From positions 114,684 to 178,683 of the forward strand of contig WGNA01000005.1 in NCBI GenBank assembly GCA_016124755.1: a stretch of 64,000 nt of DNA. The letters run 5' to 3'. The first letter of the stretch is position 1; each line of letters begins with the position of its first letter. Of the stretch, positions 34,714-43,317 are shown one piece after another. The translations under genes were made by a program, and so were the position numbers. This DNA comes from Bacteroidota bacterium. GTDB lineage: Bacteria > Bacteroidota > Bacteroidia > NS11-12g > UBA9320. The notes below the pieces were generated by a model. That model was not told the DNA's origin, made no database searches, and saw nothing but the letters and a program-made list of their open reading frames with translations.

Positions 34714-35951
34714 ACATTAGTTATCTACTAAGTCGTTTTCCAGGATCTATTGAAATATTCATTCTTCGCGAAATAGATGCGTTGAATGCTTCGGGGAATC
34801 GTGTTTCTATTATTAGTCCGAATCCGCGAATCCGAACGATCCACATAAAAAACGATCAGCGAGTAGATTCAGTCGTACGGCCAACCGGCAATCCCGTCAA
34901 ATTACTTCTTACCACTACGTGGGCTCTCTTACACGGAAACAGTGTGTGGGGCAGGTGGGAGCATTATAAAATGATGTTTTATAATGTTGGCAATAAATCA
35001 CTTTTCCGACTGGTCGGAATGGGGTTTCTCATCGATAATCTGGTTTACAGTATGCGGAAAAACAATTCGGTTCCCGCACACATTCACAGTCACCATCTTT
35101 ATCTTACCACTTACGTAGCATATCAGCTTTCAAAATCTTTAGGCATAAATTACAGCCTTACCTTACACACCTTATCTCACTTATATCCGCAATCTGTTTT
35201 AAAGTCGATTTTGGTTAAAGCAACGTTTCTCAGAACCATTTCGACTGAACTTCAGCCCATATTCAATCCGTATGTCGGCAACCCCGATAAGTTTCATCTC
35301 ATCACCAATGGCATACCGTCCGACACCTTTCAGTTCAATCCCAAAGAGTCGTCTCCGGGAAGTGTACTAAAAATAATTGCAACCGGATATTTACACGATA
35401 AAAAAGGATTTGATCTTTTGATTCAGGCCTGTGCCCTTTTAAAATCGTACAACATTCGTTTTGAGTGCAACATCATCGGATCTGGTCCGGAAGAAAACCG
35501 CTTGCAGTCATTGGTTCAGAATTTAAATCTGGAATCGGAAATTCATCTTTTAGGCAATATGGATAATGAATCTGTGCTTCGACACATGTCAGCATCAGAT
35601 GTGCTGGTTGCTCCAAGCAGAAGTCCGAAACGTTCAACGCGCGACGGTTTGCCAACGGTGATCATTGAGGCGATGAGCTTGTCGGTTCCGGTAATCGCTA
35701 CCGATTTTGCCGGCATCCCGGATATTGTTAAACATCGTGAAACAGGACTTTTGATTCCTCAGGAAGATTATAAGGCAATCACAGCCGGAATTGTTGAATT
35801 TATGTTTGACAGCGACCTGCGTGAACGCGTTAAGAAAAATGCGCTGGATCTGGTGTTCAGGGAATACAATTTATCGGTAAACGTTCCACTCCTTGAAGAA
35901 CTTTTCAAAAATCAGATAGATCTTCCAAACAAGGATGCGGATGACCAGTAA
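34710..35951 (+). CDS. Glycosyltransferase family 4 protein
   Basis: This 413-residue GT-B enzyme shows YLLSRFPGSIEIFILREIDAL at the N-terminus (first 20 residues typical of exopolysaccharide GT4 proteins), HIHSHHLYLTTYVA near residue 125, IIGSGPEENRLQ, and RDGLPTVIIEAMSLSVPVIATD near residue 310. A TTG start at 34710 gives a 4-base overlap with the WlbA-like gene. It is one of five GT4 enzymes in the locus. Confidence 0.87.
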   Translation: MNISYLLSRFPGSIEIFILREIDALNASGNRVSIISPNPRIRTIHIKNDQRVDSVVRPTGNPVKLLLTTTWALLHGNSVWGRWEHYKMMFYNVGNKSLFRLVGMGFLIDNLVYSMRKNNSVPAHIHSHHLYLTTYVAYQLSKSLGINYSLTLHTLSHLYPQSVLKSILVKATFLRTISTELQPIFNPYVGNPDKFHLITNGIPSDTFQFNPKESSPGSVLKIIATGYLHDKKGFDLLIQACALLKSYNIRFECNIIGSGPEENRLQSLVQNLNLESEIHLLGNMDNESVLRHMSASDVLVAPSRSPKRSTRDGLPTVIIEAMSLSVPVIATDFAGIPDIVKHRETGLLIPQEDYKAITAGIVEFMFDSDLRERVKKNALDLVFREYNLSVNVPLLEELFKNQIDLPNKDADDQ

Positions 35952-37092
35952 GGTCAAAAAGATTGTCTTTGTAATTGCCAATGATTTCCCGGAAGGAAAT
36001 ACGAAAAACACACGGATAAAGGCATACGCCAAAGCCCTGAAATCAATTGGATATTCCGTTGAAATATGGGTTGGCTTCAGTTCTAAATTCAATGAAACCG
36101 ACATTAATAAAGCTAAATCCGGAGTGTGGCAGGAAATTCCTTTTCGCTTTTTCAGTCCGGACTCACGATACCCAAAAGGCTTTTTTTTAAAAACCCTGTA
36201 CTGGGTATATTCCAATATCAGCCTTGGCTTAACTCTCCTTCGGTCTCCCAAATCCTTTCAGTTTATTTTCTACACGCCCACTACTCTGGGGTTGTTTCCG
36301 GCATTTTTATGTACCTCGATTTTCAGGTCTGATGTGAACTCTCTTGTTACCGAAAGATTTTCCTTATCCGGTAACAGCATCAGAAGAAATCTTTATGCAT
36401 TTGAGGAGAAGTGTATCGCGGTGTTTTCATCTAAAATCATCGCCATCACTCATTCATTAGAACAGTATTATTCAAGCATCGGCAAACGTAAAAAGGTCTT
36501 TAAAATAGCGCCGATCGTTGTAGACTTTGGTCGCTTTACAGAAGCTCAACTCGCAGAACCGCTTGAAACGCTGGGCTATGTTGGTTCATTCGCAGAAAAA
36601 GACGGCGTAAATACAATGCTTGAAGCCTTTAAAATTGCCAGAAAAAAATATCCGAATCTGAGCTTTAACCTGATGGGACATTCAGATAAAAGTCTGGAAG
36701 GCACTAACATTAATTATCTCGGACAGTTTGAATATGATCGGCTGCCGGAACTGTTGCTGGCTTGTGATACCTTAATTCTGAACCGAACCACCTCCGAATT
36801 TTCATCCACGGGTTTTCCGATCAAACTTGCCGAATATCTCGCTACAGGTATCCCCGTTGTATGTTGCGATCTGCCGGAAATCCGGAATTACTGCGACGAC
36901 ACCGAACTTATTTTTTTTGAAGCAGACAATTTAAACTCATTAAGCAACGCCCTGATTTGGAGATATCAGAATTTTGAAAAGGCTAACGCCATCGGCAGAA
37001 AAGGCAGAAACCGATGTAGAGCCCTATTCGATGCAGACATCATTGGTGAGGAATTAAATAATATTTTTGAACCTCAATTACTTAATGAATAA
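35935..37092 (+). CDS. Glycosyltransferase family 4 protein
   Basis: This 385-residue protein has the GT4 layout: an N-terminal FVIANDFPEGNTKNTRIKAYAKAL, GYVGSFAEKDGVNTMLEAF near residue 215, and a donor-binding region GFPIKLAEYLATGIPVVCCDLPE near residue 300. The start may be the ATG at 35935 or the one at 35941; both lie inside the end of the previous gene. It is followed 18 bases later by the GDP-mannose 3,5-epimerase homologue. Confidence 0.83.
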   Translation: MRMTSKVKKIVFVIANDFPEGNTKNTRIKAYAKALKSIGYSVEIWVGFSSKFNETDINKAKSGVWQEIPFRFFSPDSRYPKGFFLKTLYWVYSNISLGLTLLRSPKSFQFIFYTPTTLGLFPAFLCTSIFRSDVNSLVTERFSLSGNSIRRNLYAFEEKCIAVFSSKIIAITHSLEQYYSSIGKRKKVFKIAPIVVDFGRFTEAQLAEPLETLGYVGSFAEKDGVNTMLEAFKIARKKYPNLSFNLMGHSDKSLEGTNINYLGQFEYDRLPELLLACDTLILNRTTSEFSSTGFPIKLAEYLATGIPVVCCDLPEIRNYCDDTELIFFEADNLNSLSNALIWRYQNFEKANAIGRKGRNRCRALFDADIIGEELNNIFEPQLLNE

Positions 37093-37110
37093 AATACTAA
37101 GGTCAACTGA

Positions 37111-38115
37111 ATGAAAATTCTGGTTTTAGGCGGAGGCGGCTTTATAGGACATCATCTGATTAACAAGTTGGTTGCGGAAGAAAATACCGTTCACTCTATT
37201 GATCTTGTTTATCCTCATTACAACAAATCCAAAGCTCATAGATTCACCATTGGCGATTTGAGAAATCCTGCATTGTTCGAAGACCTTGTGGATGAAAAAT
37301 ACGATCAGGTTTACCAATTAGCCGCAGATATGGGCGGAGCAGGCTACATTTTATCCGGTGAAAACGATGCCGATATCCTACACAACTCGGCTATGATAAA
37401 TCTGAATGTGGCATACGCCTTCAAAGGACAGCCGCAGGTAAAAATCTTCTTCTCAAGTTCAGCCTGTGTTTATCCGATGCATCATCAGGAAAATGCTAAT
37501 TCACCGAACTGTCGCGAATCAAACGTTTATCCTGCCAATCCGGACAGCGATTATGGTTGGGAAAAACTTTTCAGTGAACGGGTTTTTATGGCATTCGCCC
37601 GCAATTACGGATTAAACATTCGCATAGCGAGATTCCATAATATTTTCGGCCCCGAGAATGTGTATGAGGGCGGCAGAGAGAAAGCACCGGCGGCGATTTG
37701 TCGAAAAGTTGCGATTGCGAAAGACGGTGATGAAGTAGAAATCTGGGGAGATGGTTTGCAAACCCGTTCATTCCTGTATATCGATGAATGTCTGAAAGGA
37801 ATTCAGAAGCTAATGGAATCGGATTTTACCAGCCCGGTGAATATTGGAAGTGATCGTATGGTTACCATCAATGAACTGGCTCAAAAAGTAATTTCCATTT
37901 CCGGCAAACGACTCAGTATTCATAACATAACCGGACCCGAAGGAGTGCGTGGACGCAATAGCGACAACCGGTTAATTCTGGAAAAACTAAACTGGAAACC
38001 AGACAACGATCTCGATTACGGATTAAAAAAATTATACTTCTGGGTTCTTTCCAGAATTGAAGAAGACGCCAATGAATTTGTTTCAGGCGTTACCGGCGGA
38101 CTCAACAACGAGTGA
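37111..38115 (+). CDS. GDP-mannose 3,5-epimerase-like SDR
   Basis: This 334-residue extended SDR begins LVLGGGGFIGHHLINKL. AADMGGAGYI, SSACVYP with the catalytic Cys, DYGWEK (Tyr-xxx-Lys), GGREKAPAAICRK with the second catalytic Lys, GDGLQTRSFLYIDEC and GPEGVRGRNSDN all match plant GDP-mannose 3,5-epimerase closely. That enzyme converts GDP-D-mannose to GDP-L-galactose or GDP-L-gulose. A rare L-sugar in the glycan is the natural inference. It is the last + strand gene of the locus, and its 3' end overlaps the convergent PHP phosphatase by 33 bases. Confidence 0.87.
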   Translation: MKILVLGGGGFIGHHLINKLVAEENTVHSIDLVYPHYNKSKAHRFTIGDLRNPALFEDLVDEKYDQVYQLAADMGGAGYILSGENDADILHNSAMINLNVAYAFKGQPQVKIFFSSSACVYPMHHQENANSPNCRESNVYPANPDSDYGWEKLFSERVFMAFARNYGLNIRIARFHNIFGPENVYEGGREKAPAAICRKVAIAKDGDEVEIWGDGLQTRSFLYIDECLKGIQKLMESDFTSPVNIGSDRMVTINELAQKVISISGKRLSIHNITGPEGVRGRNSDNRLILEKLNWKPDNDLDYGLKKLYFWVLSRIEEDANEFVSGVTGGLNNE

Positions 38116-38850
38116 GTTATTCAGGATTTTTAATTCCATCAATTCCTGATACCGGTCGGTTCTTTTAAAATGGCTTATGAGACCAGCGTGTCCCATGTGA
38201 TGAATGTCGCTACCGAGATAGTGAATCATCTTATTCTTAGCCAAAAAATCAGCAGTCTTTTGAATTTGAGGTGAATATTTCCCGGTAAAGGAAATGAGGT
38301 TCGACTGGAACTTCACACCTGTATTAAACAACTTCTCGATTTTCCCCCATTGTCCGATCAGGTAATGATATCGTTCGGGATGTGCCAGAATTACATCGTA
38401 TCCGTCGATCTTTAAATCAAAAATGGTTTGCTCAAGAAATTCGGGTTTGTCGACATAATTCGTCTCGATCAAAATTCCCTTTCCATTGAAGAGCATCAAC
38501 TCCTCTCCCTTTTCTCTCAGCTTAAGAAAATGTTCGTCAACATAATATTCCGCGGCCGAGTGAAAGGCTATGGAAATTCCCTCTTCAGCCATCTTAGCCC
38601 GCAAAACAGCTTCTGCATTTCGAATGGTTGCGGGTGTGTTCGGATACAAATCTCCTAATATATGTGGCGTAGTGATGATTGCCTTTATACCCTGAGTTTG
38701 TAACTCCTGAATCAGGCGAATGCTGTCTTCGGGAGTTTTCGCGCCGTCATCGATGCCGGGTAGCAAATGGGAATGAAAGTCAACAAAGATTTTGTCATCC
38801 GGTTTTTCGGATAGTTTTGGTTTGCGTTTGAAAAGATTTGAAAGTCCCAT
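38083..38850 (-). CDS. PHP-domain tyrosine-protein phosphatase, CpsB/YwqE family
   Basis: This 255-residue protein has FVDFHSHLLPGIDDGAKTPEDS near residue 23, the first metal-binding block of CpsB/CapC/YwqE phosphatases. TTPHILGDLYPNT, VILAHPERYHYL and YLGSDIHHMGH complete the metal site. Such enzymes dephosphorylate tyrosine kinases controlling capsule export. The ATG at 38850 is preferred over an in-frame TTG at 38853. It is encoded on the opposite strand to the glycan genes, at their end, and may belong to the smpB operon (42-base gap). Confidence 0.88.
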   Translation of the reverse strand: MGLSNLFKRKPKLSEKPDDKIFVDFHSHLLPGIDDGAKTPEDSIRLIQELQTQGIKAIITTPHILGDLYPNTPATIRNAEAVLRAKMAEEGISIAFHSAAEYYVDEHFLKLREKGEELMLFNGKGILIETNYVDKPEFLEQTIFDLKIDGYDVILAHPERYHYLIGQWGKIEKLFNTGVKFQSNLISFTGKYSPQIQKTADFLAKNKMIHYLGSDIHHMGHAGLISHFKRTDRYQELMELKILNNSLVVESAGNA

Positions 38851-38892
38851 CAAATGCGAATCTAATGGTTAATTATAACCTGAATCCTAATT

Positions 38893-39348
38893 TTATACAT
38901 ACTTGCCAATCTCACGCTTGAAGTCTTTGTTCTTCAGATCTTCCCGTTTGTCGAAGTTCTTTTTACCCCGGGCAAGAGCGATTTTTACTTTAGCATAACC
39001 CGATTCACTAAAAAAAACTTCTACCGGTATTAATGTGTATCCAACATCTTTTAAGGCAGTTCGCAATTTGTGAATTTCATTTTTCGTAAGCAACAACCGG
39101 CGATCTCTTAAAGGTTTCTGATCGACATAACCTCCCAATGCAAATTCTGAAATGTGCATTCCTTTAATAAAAATTCCGTCGTCTGTGAGATAACAATAAG
39201 CTTCACTAATGGACGCTTTTCCTGCCCGCAGAGATTTCACTTCCGGGCCTGTGAGGGCAATTCCGGCATCAAAAAATTTTTCAAGATGGTATTCAAACGA
39301 AGCTCTCTTGTTTCGGATGTTCACCTGATTTTTGCTTCGATCAGCCAT
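38893..39348 (-). CDS. smpB: SsrA-binding protein
   Basis: This 151-residue protein is the normal length for SmpB, which binds tmRNA and directs it to stalled ribosomes. IRNKRASFEYHLEKFFDAGI, GPEVKSLRAGKASISEAY, IPVEVFFSESGYAKVKIALA and GKKNFDKREDLK are conserved blocks. The 3' tail is short but has the basic KREDLKNKDFKREI. It overlaps the upstream thioesterase gene by 8 bases. Confidence 0.96.
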   Translation of the reverse strand: MADRSKNQVNIRNKRASFEYHLEKFFDAGIALTGPEVKSLRAGKASISEAYCYLTDDGIFIKGMHISEFALGGYVDQKPLRDRRLLLTKNEIHKLRTALKDVGYTLIPVEVFFSESGYAKVKIALARGKKNFDKREDLKNKDFKREIGKYV

Positions 39349-39736
39349 TGAGACTTTCCATTAATTTTTCTAACCTTTCCCTCTTAAGAATTTTTTGACC
39401 GGTTGAACCTTCTGCAATTATTCTCTCTCCCACTTTAGCCTTGAAAGAACATTCCACTGAGTTCTTTTCAACTTTAATAAGTTTTGATTCGAACATTACT
39501 TCATCACCAGATATCGCCGGTGACAGGTGTTGAATATTGAGATAAGTGCCAATGCCTTCTTCATCCGCTTCTTTCATTTCCAGCACAAACAGTCGACCCG
39601 CCCACTCTGCATCTCTGCCAAGAGCAAATGTCGCATAGAAAGGATGAACCAATCCGGTTTCGAACCGGGCGGTATCCGATTCGCCTACCTGAATTTTATA
39701 ATATTTAATGTCTCCGATTTGGAATGGATTCTTCAT
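39341..39736 (-). CDS. Hotdog-fold thioesterase-like protein
   Basis: This 131-residue protein shows a hotdog layout: a VGESDTARFETGLVHPFYATFALGRDAEWAG N-terminal helix region (only partly conserved), GIGTYLNIQHLSPAISGDEV, and a C-terminal strand pair ending in EGSTGQKIL. HLSPAISGDEV is typical of 4-hydroxybenzoyl-CoA- and fluoroacetyl-CoA-thioesterase relatives. The ATG at 39736 is preferred to an in-frame TTG at 39745. It lies between mutS2 and smpB and is probably co-transcribed with both. Substrate unknown. Confidence 0.7.
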   Translation of the reverse strand: MKNPFQIGDIKYYKIQVGESDTARFETGLVHPFYATFALGRDAEWAGRLFVLEMKEADEEGIGTYLNIQHLSPAISGDEVMFESKLIKVEKNSVECSFKAKVGERIIAEGSTGQKILKRERLEKLMESLNG

Positions 39737-39747
39737 CAAACGCAAAT

Positions 39748-42126
39748 TTAGCGGAGTTCAATTATGCTCACTCCCTCCCCCCCGGCTTCAATGCTTTCGG
39801 TTTTAATGTGCTTCACGTACGGGTTTTTGTGGTAATAATCGTGAATCAGTCTTTTTAAAATGCCGTCGCCTTTTCCGTGTATTAATCTGATTTGCGGAGC
39901 CCCGGCAACAATCGCCTGATCCATCCATTTATCAATTTCCCGAAGTGCCTCTTCTCCTCTCATTCCTCTTACATCCTTTTCCATCACGAATTCGGATTTC
40001 GCTTTTATTAAATCGTAATTAATGCGAACTCTTTTTTTAGAAACCGGCTCTTTAATTCCTTTTAATTCAGTAAGCGGAAAAGTCGATTTCATTATTCCCG
40101 CCACCACAACGGCTTTGTCTTTTCTTATTTCAACAATTTCTCCGCTCGCATCAGAATTGGGTATTTTAACAATAGTTCCGATTTCCAGATCAATCACCTT
40201 CGGAGGCAATTTCTCCTTCTTTTTTTCCGGTACATCTGAAATTCCAAGATCCTTTTTTTGTTCAGACACAAACCTCTCACGCTCCTTGCGAATCTTTCCG
40301 ATGACTCGTCGATCTGCCTGACTCTCCCGAATCTCCCGAATCGATTTCTCTACCAATGAATTCGAATCCTTCACAATTTCCATAGCCTTTTTCCGGGCTT
40401 CATCCACAATGTCTTTTCTGGCTTTGGCCAAATCACTTTTCAATTGTTCGTAGGCAGATCGGATGGATTCAAGATGTTTCCTTTCGTTTTCAAGATTCTG
40501 ATTCAGGAATTGAACTTTCTCTCTTTCGGTTTCTAACCGGGCCAGCAATTCATCCGTCTTCTGCTCTACAGTATTCGACCGCTGTTTTGCTGTTTTAATG
40601 AGTGTGGGATCAAGGCCGATATTCGTTGCCACTTCCAATGCGAATGAACTCCCCGGAATTCCCGACTTTAAACGGTATAATGGTTTTAAGTGATCCATAT
40701 CAAATGCCATCGATCCGTTTATGAGCCCGGGAGTCTTATTAGCGATTGTTTTAATATTTCCGAAATGCGTGGTTACCATACCCATGACCCGCTTTCTATT
40801 TAATTCTAACAAAATCGACTCGGCCATTGCACCTCCGAAATTCGGATCTGTTCCACTTCCGATTTCATCTATAATAATGAGGGATGAAGAATCTGCATTT
40901 TCTAAAAAGTACTTCATCGCAGTGAGATGTCCGCTGTACGAACTGAGATCGTTTTCAATACTTTGACTGTCACCAATGTCAACCATGAAGTTTCGAAAAA
41001 CGGTGGTCGAAGAATCGGGAGCACAGGGAATCAGAATTCCACATTGCAACATATACTGGTTCAGCATAAGTGTTTTTATAGCCACAGATTTTCCACCCGC
41101 ATTAGGCCCCGATACAATCATTATTCTTTGATCCGGATCTAACTCTAATGTCATTGGAATAACCGGCTTCCCTTTAGGCCGGTTTATCATCAACAACTGA
41201 GGGTGATACAGGTTGGAAAACGATATCTTCTTCTCTTTAAAAATTTTGGGTTTCACTGCTTCAAGATCTGATGCGAGTCTGCCTTTAGATCGAATAAAAT
41301 CAAGAATGGCCATCACTTTATCTGCCCATAACAGATCCGATACATACGGATAAATCAGAGAAGAAAGTTTTGACCGGATACGTCTCATCTCACGATCCCT
41401 TTCCATTTCAAGTTCTTTCATCCGGTTGGTGAATTCGAGAACTTCCAATGGTTCGATATACAGGATCTTTCCCCCACCACTTTCATCGTGAACAATCCCC
41501 TGTATTTTCTTTTTGTGTTCGGCGAGAATCGGAATTACCATACGGCCTTCTTTAACCGTAATTCCGGTATCTGCAGTCCAGTTATTGGCCTGGCCCTGTT
41601 CATAAAGTTTGGTTAATCGTGTGAAGGCCCGTCTTTCGAGTTGATCGGATTCACCAAGAATTTCCTGAAGTTTTACAGACGCGTTTCTCTTCCATCTTCC
41701 CTGCTCGTCAAACACCTGATCGATCTTAACAACTATCTCCGAGGGAACATCAATCTTTTCTGCAACCTTAAAAAGATTCGGATACTCCGGACTTTTTAAG
41801 AAGAATTCGAGTAGATCCTGACTGTCTTTGCAAACCAACCTCACATTCAAAAAATCTTCGTCTTCCAGAATCTGGTTATCAACTTTGAGTTGTTCCAGAG
41901 CTGAGGTGATTTCAATATTCGAAATAGGAAGTGATTTCCCTGATTGAAGAATATTGCGATACTCCGATACCTGATCGAGCCAGAGTTCTATTTGTGGCAA
42001 TGAAGAACTCACACTCATTTTTACCGCGAGTTGTTTACCTCCGTTGTGCTGGCAATTGGCGATCAGCCATTCACGTATATGTGCGAAATCAATCTTCCGT
42101 TCAATGTCGGATGGAAATGTTTTCAA
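39748..42126 (-). CDS. mutS2: Endonuclease MutS2 with C-terminal Smr domain
   Basis: This 792-residue protein has the MutS2 core without mismatch-recognition domain: Walker A SGPNAGGKSVAIKTL near residue 340, LIIIDEIGSGTDPNFGGA and GMVTTHFGNIKTIA. A long coiled coil lies at about residues 510-620, followed by a C-terminal Smr nuclease domain with DVRGMRGEEALREID and LIHGKGDGILKRLIHDYY. MutS2 suppresses recombination and acts on collided ribosomes in some bacteria. Its start overlaps the stop of the upstream lipoprotein gene (ATGA). Confidence 0.95.
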   Translation of the reverse strand: MKTFPSDIERKIDFAHIREWLIANCQHNGGKQLAVKMSVSSSLPQIELWLDQVSEYRNILQSGKSLPISNIEITSALEQLKVDNQILEDEDFLNVRLVCKDSQDLLEFFLKSPEYPNLFKVAEKIDVPSEIVVKIDQVFDEQGRWKRNASVKLQEILGESDQLERRAFTRLTKLYEQGQANNWTADTGITVKEGRMVIPILAEHKKKIQGIVHDESGGGKILYIEPLEVLEFTNRMKELEMERDREMRRIRSKLSSLIYPYVSDLLWADKVMAILDFIRSKGRLASDLEAVKPKIFKEKKISFSNLYHPQLLMINRPKGKPVIPMTLELDPDQRIMIVSGPNAGGKSVAIKTLMLNQYMLQCGILIPCAPDSSTTVFRNFMVDIGDSQSIENDLSSYSGHLTAMKYFLENADSSSLIIIDEIGSGTDPNFGGAMAESILLELNRKRVMGMVTTHFGNIKTIANKTPGLINGSMAFDMDHLKPLYRLKSGIPGSSFALEVATNIGLDPTLIKTAKQRSNTVEQKTDELLARLETEREKVQFLNQNLENERKHLESIRSAYEQLKSDLAKARKDIVDEARKKAMEIVKDSNSLVEKSIREIRESQADRRVIGKIRKERERFVSEQKKDLGISDVPEKKKEKLPPKVIDLEIGTIVKIPNSDASGEIVEIRKDKAVVVAGIMKSTFPLTELKGIKEPVSKKRVRINYDLIKAKSEFVMEKDVRGMRGEEALREIDKWMDQAIVAGAPQIRLIHGKGDGILKRLIHDYYHKNPYVKHIKTESIEAGGEGVSIIELR

Positions 42127-42458
42127 CGCTCCATTTTATTGAGTTCTTCCAGCACATCAGCCGACATTTTATCGATCCATTCCGGATTCTGAACATAGAA
42201 ATTATAGCTTCTCATTACTTTTTCCCGGCTCACATTGTGAATTTTAAAAATAATCTGGTACGAGCTATCCAGCAATTCTGTCTGGCTAAATCCTTTGTTC
42301 TGTAACATGCGCTGGTTCGATTCGGCGAGCCTTATATCCTTAAGAATATTGACAAATTTTTCAGGTGCGATGCAATTTGATGGAACCGGTTCATACTTCT
42401 GTTTGCACGAAACAGAAAAGGAAATTAACATCACCAGAACGAACCAACGTAAACTCAT
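42123..42458 (-). CDS. Small lipoprotein, DUF4296-like
   Basis: This 111-residue protein begins with a hydrophobic signal and a lipobox-type Cys (LISFSVSCKQK). The mature part contains FVNILKDIRLAES and SYQIIFKIHNVSREKVMRSYNFYVQNPEWIDKM, the pattern of the DUF4296 family of Bacteroidota lipoproteins of unknown function. The ATG at 42458 is chosen over a TTG at 42473 since it leaves a normal signal peptide. It is transcribed divergently from the YggS gene with only 25 bases between starts and is coupled to mutS2. Confidence 0.78.
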   Translation of the reverse strand: MSLRWFVLVMLISFSVSCKQKYEPVPSNCIAPEKFVNILKDIRLAESNQRMLQNKGFSQTELLDSSYQIIFKIHNVSREKVMRSYNFYVQNPEWIDKMSADVLEELNKMER

Positions 42459-42471
42459 TTCTTTGCACCTC

Positions 42472-42478
42472 AAAGGAG
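42472..42478 (+). promoter_or_regulatory. Ribosome-binding site for the YggS-family gene
   Basis: AAAGGAG lies 5 bases upstream of the ATG at 42484. It decides the start against in-frame upstream codons as early as 42295, and gives the length normal for the family. Strong Shine-Dalgarno sites are not common in this phylum, so it stands out here. It sits within the 25-base divergent gap. Confidence 0.7.
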
Positions 42479-42483
42479 TTGCA

Positions 42484-43131
42484 ATGATACGTGAAAATAT
42501 TCTTGAGATTCAGAAGGAGATTGGCCGAGCGCAGTTGATTGTGGTTTCGAAATACCGGGAAATCGAAGAACTTCAGGAAGTGTATGATGCCGGAATCAGA
42601 CAAATGGCTGAAAACCGGGTTCAGGAACTATTATTAAAAAAGCCCTTGTTACCAAATGATATAGAATGGCATCTTATCGGACACCTTCAAACAAATAAAG
42701 TGAGATCTGTTCTCCCTCACGTGAAACTGATTCACTCTGCCGACAGCATTAAACTTCTGAAAGAGATTGAAAAGGAATCGGCAAAGGCCAAAATTCAATC
42801 AAATGTTCTGCTTCAAATTCATGTGGCAAAGGATGAAACCAAATTCGGGTTTGATCCAGATGAGCTGATCGACTTTGCCAGGTCGGGAATGTTCAACCAA
42901 TTTCCAAATGTTCATATCCGTGGTGTTATGTCGATGTCGACATTAGATGCAGATGATGATCAGGTGCGAAGCGAGTTTAGCAAAACACACAAGATTTTCG
43001 AAATTCTAAAACCTCTGATGCCGGAATCCGATCTTTTCAAAGAAATATCAATGGGAATGAGTAGCGATTATCCGATTGCGGTTGAAGAAGGGGCAACTCT
43101 TGTTCGGGTTGGAAGTAAAATTTTTATTTAG
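42484..43131 (+). CDS. YggS-family pyridoxal-phosphate-binding protein
   Basis: This 215-residue protein has LIVVSKYREIEELQEVYDAGIRQMAENRVQE (Lys of VVSK binds PLP), EWHLIGHLQTNKVR, IHSADSIKLLKEI, LLQIHVAKDETKFGF and SMGMSSDYPIAVEEGATLVRVGSKIF, all typical of the YggS/PROSC family. These proteins buffer PLP and affect amino-acid pools; no catalytic reaction is established. The start is fixed by the AAAGGAG site. Confidence 0.93.
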   Translation: MIRENILEIQKEIGRAQLIVVSKYREIEELQEVYDAGIRQMAENRVQELLLKKPLLPNDIEWHLIGHLQTNKVRSVLPHVKLIHSADSIKLLKEIEKESAKAKIQSNVLLQIHVAKDETKFGFDPDELIDFARSGMFNQFPNVHIRGVMSMSTLDADDDQVRSEFSKTHKIFEILKPLMPESDLFKEISMGMSSDYPIAVEEGATLVRVGSKIFI

Positions 43132-43317
43132 TCACAAAACTGTCCGGGGATTCTCCCATTAAGGCAATTGTTTGTGGATTGTGAATAAAAATCACCTATG
43201 TGCAGACTAAACGAAACGAATTAGAAGGATTGTAAAATATAAAAGGCCGAACTTCGCGGTTTAAAATGAACTCGAACTTCATTTTAAACTAAGTCCAACC
43301 TATTAAAAAGGAAAGCT
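43132..43317 (+). promoter_or_regulatory. Upstream leader of the lysozyme-like gene with a 12-bp perfect hairpin
   Basis: The 186-base gap holds a perfect inverted repeat: GTTTAAAATGAA at 43259-43270 and TTCATTTTAAAC at 43278-43289, with a 7-base loop. No T-tract follows, so it is not a normal terminator. It lies 28 bases before the ATG at 43318, so it would be in the 5' leader or be an operator. AAGGAAA just before the start is a fair ribosome-binding site. No perfect TAnnTTTG octamer was seen. Confidence 0.55.

Noticed and set aside
1..38115. Recent transfer of the glycan locus by a mobile element
   Set aside because: No transposase, integrase, insertion-sequence ends, direct repeats or tRNA attachment site were seen at either visible edge; base composition looks similar to the neighbouring housekeeping genes by eye.
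39748..42126. Classical MutS mismatch-repair protein
   Set aside because: The protein lacks the N-terminal mismatch-recognition domain and ends in an Smr domain, so it is MutS2.
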